DNA of 7,545 nucleotides from an uncultured Lachnospiraceae bacterium (GTDB lineage Bacteria; Bacillota; Clostridia; Lachnospirales; Lachnospiraceae), in NCBI GenBank assembly GCA_902796045.1, contig CADBNQ010000309.1:1-7545 (forward strand). The letters are read 5' to 3'. Each line of letters starts with the position of its first letter. Position 1 is the stretch's first letter. Below are positions 6,877 through 7,545 of the stretch, piece after piece. The position numbers were made by a program, and so were the translations under genes. The notes under the pieces were generated by a model, which was not told the origin of the DNA, searched no databases, and worked only from the letters and a program-made list of their open reading frames with translations.

Positions 6877-6952
6877 GGACTATCTCCTCTCTTTCCAAAA
6901 TATAGTCTGATATATAATCAAGAGAATAATTTAAAATTACTTTAAAGGATGA

Positions 6953-6987
6953 TGGGGAGGGTACAGTACAAAACCGTACCCTCCCCA
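6953..6987 (-). other. GC-rich intercistronic hairpin between the binding-protein and permease genes
   Basis: GGGGAGGGTAC (6954-6964) and GTACCCTCCCC (6976-6986) are perfect inverted repeats of 11 bp. In the minus-strand RNA the stem extends outward by one U-A pair and inward by G-U, G-C and U-A, leaving a 5-nt loop. The inner G-U wobble works only in the minus-strand transcript, in line with a role in that RNA. No U-tract follows, so it does not look like a standard Rho-independent terminator. More likely it protects the 3' end of the binding-protein mRNA or causes partial termination, lowering permease expression. It begins about 45 nt after the binding-protein stop codon. Confidence 0.8.
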
Positions 6988-7031
6988 AAATGAATCAAGA
7001 ATTATTGCGAAGTATTATGAAGAAAAAATCA

Positions 7032-7545
7032 TTACTCGGCCGGTGTGATCTCTGTGGACAGCCAGTAATAGTCTGCTGTGTGGATGTGGGCGAAACCGAC
7101 ATTCTTCGAGTAGATCATGGAGCTGTTATAGTAGCCGTCGACCAGGGCAGCGCCGTCATCGATCAGGACCTGCTGCATCTGCTCGAAAAGCTCTGCACGT
7201 TTGTCAGCGTCCATGGTAGTTTCCAGCTGCTCATACAGCTTGTCATACTCTTCGTTCTTATAGCCGCAATAGTTTGCCTCGCTCTTGCTGTACCAGTTGG
7301 CCATGTACTCGGTAGGATCGCCGTTGGCTACTGTGGACCAGTTGTTGTTGTTCAGGTCATAATCAAAAGCTACCAGCTTTGACCACTGGTCATCAGAGCT
7401 GCCGTAATCAGCTGTCACGCCGATGCCGATGTCCTTTAAGTACTGGGTATGAGCGTCGGAGAAGTCGTTGAGGGACCGGTTTTCATAGGAAACATATTTG
7501 AGGTTGATATTCTCACCGTCAAGTTCCCTGATACCGTCTCCGTCA
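7032..7545 (-). CDS. C-terminal part of an ABC transporter solute-binding protein, family 5 (DppA/OppA/NikA-like)
   Basis: The last 170 residues are visible and the frame is open to the window edge; the GTG near 7418 is an internal valine, not the start. The fragment opens with DGDGIRELDG, the characteristic motif of the SBP_bac_5 family C-terminal half. It continues with the usual pattern: a helix ending QYLKDIGIGV, a Trp-rich segment (WSTVANGDPTEYM), the KNEEYDKLYEQL helix and MQQVLIDDGAALVDGYYN near the end. The family captures peptides, nickel or metal complexes outside the cell and hands them to the permeases; in Firmicutes it is a lipoprotein. The signal peptide and most of the binding pocket are outside the window, so the ligand cannot be judged. 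It is the first gene seen of the importer series, 155 nt upstream of the first permease gene. Confidence 0.9.
   Translation of the reverse strand, partial: DGDGIRELDGENINLKYVSYENRSLNDFSDAHTQYLKDIGIGVTADYGSSDDQWSKLVAFDYDLNNNNWSTVANGDPTEYMANWYSKSEANYCGYKNEEYDKLYEQLETTMDADKRAELFEQMQQVLIDDGAALVDGYYNSSMIYSKNVGFAHIHTADYYWLSTEITPAE

Noticed and set aside
6953..6987. The intercistronic hairpin as a standard Rho-independent terminator
   Set aside because: No run of U follows the stem on either strand, and the genes on both sides belong to the same transporter.
6990..7382. Open frame of 130 codons on the plus strand opposite the binding-protein gene
   Set aside because: The minus strand clearly encodes the SBP family C-terminus; the plus-strand product is hydrophobic by codon shadowing only.
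7416..7418. GTG as the start of a small 128-residue protein
   Set aside because: The frame continues upstream to the window edge with SBP family motifs such as DGDGIRELDG, so this is an internal valine.

Overview
The window looks like a chromosomal segment of a low-to-mid GC Gram-positive bacterium, most likely a Clostridia/Lachnospiraceae-type Firmicute. The reasons are the strong AGGAGG-type ribosome binding sites, the use of GTG and TTG starts, consensus sigma-A promoters with 17-bp spacers, and the style of the proteins. This taxonomic call is inference; no rRNA or marker gene is present. All nine genes lie on the minus strand, so transcription runs from high to low coordinates. The window is densely coding, with no gene-free stretch over 300 bases.

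Region 1 (7545 down to 3339) is a Dpp/Opp/Nik-type ABC importer. In transcription order it encodes the C-terminal part of a family 5 solute-binding protein (start outside the window), two inner-membrane permeases and two ATPases. The permease and ATPase genes are packed with 5 nt, 16 nt and an 8-nt overlap between them. A strong GC-rich hairpin without a U-tract sits in the 155-nt gap between the binding-protein gene and the first permease gene.

Region 2 (3277 down to 841) continues in the same direction with a zinc-dependent M14-type deacylase of the AstE/aspartoacylase family, then, 16 nt later, a MATE-family efflux protein. The 61-nt gap before the deacylase gene holds a candidate internal sigma-A promoter (ATGACA, 17 nt, TATAAA). 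Import, cytoplasmic hydrolysis and export genes are therefore side by side. A pathway that takes up an acylated amino acid, peptide or metallophore-like compound, trims it and exports something is possible, but the substrate cannot be read from sequence.

Region 3 (840 down to 1) is a separate metal-resistance unit. A near-perfect promoter (TTGACA, 17 nt, TATGAT) is followed by an ArsR/SmtB-type imperfect palindromic operator, then an ArsR-family repressor with a complete CzrA-like alpha-5 zinc site (D100, H102, H113, H116). After it comes the N-terminus of a metal-transporting protein, probably a Zn/Cd/Co P-type ATPase, with a DCANC metal-binding domain and an exceptionally histidine-rich linker that runs off the window. 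The expected logic is that zinc or cadmium releases the repressor and switches on efflux.

The least ordinary points are the importer + deacylase + MATE arrangement next to a zinc-efflux operon, the intercistronic hairpin, the unequal ATPase pair (only one has the C-terminal cysteine motif) and the histidine-rich linker. Nothing in the window demonstrates a wholly new system.
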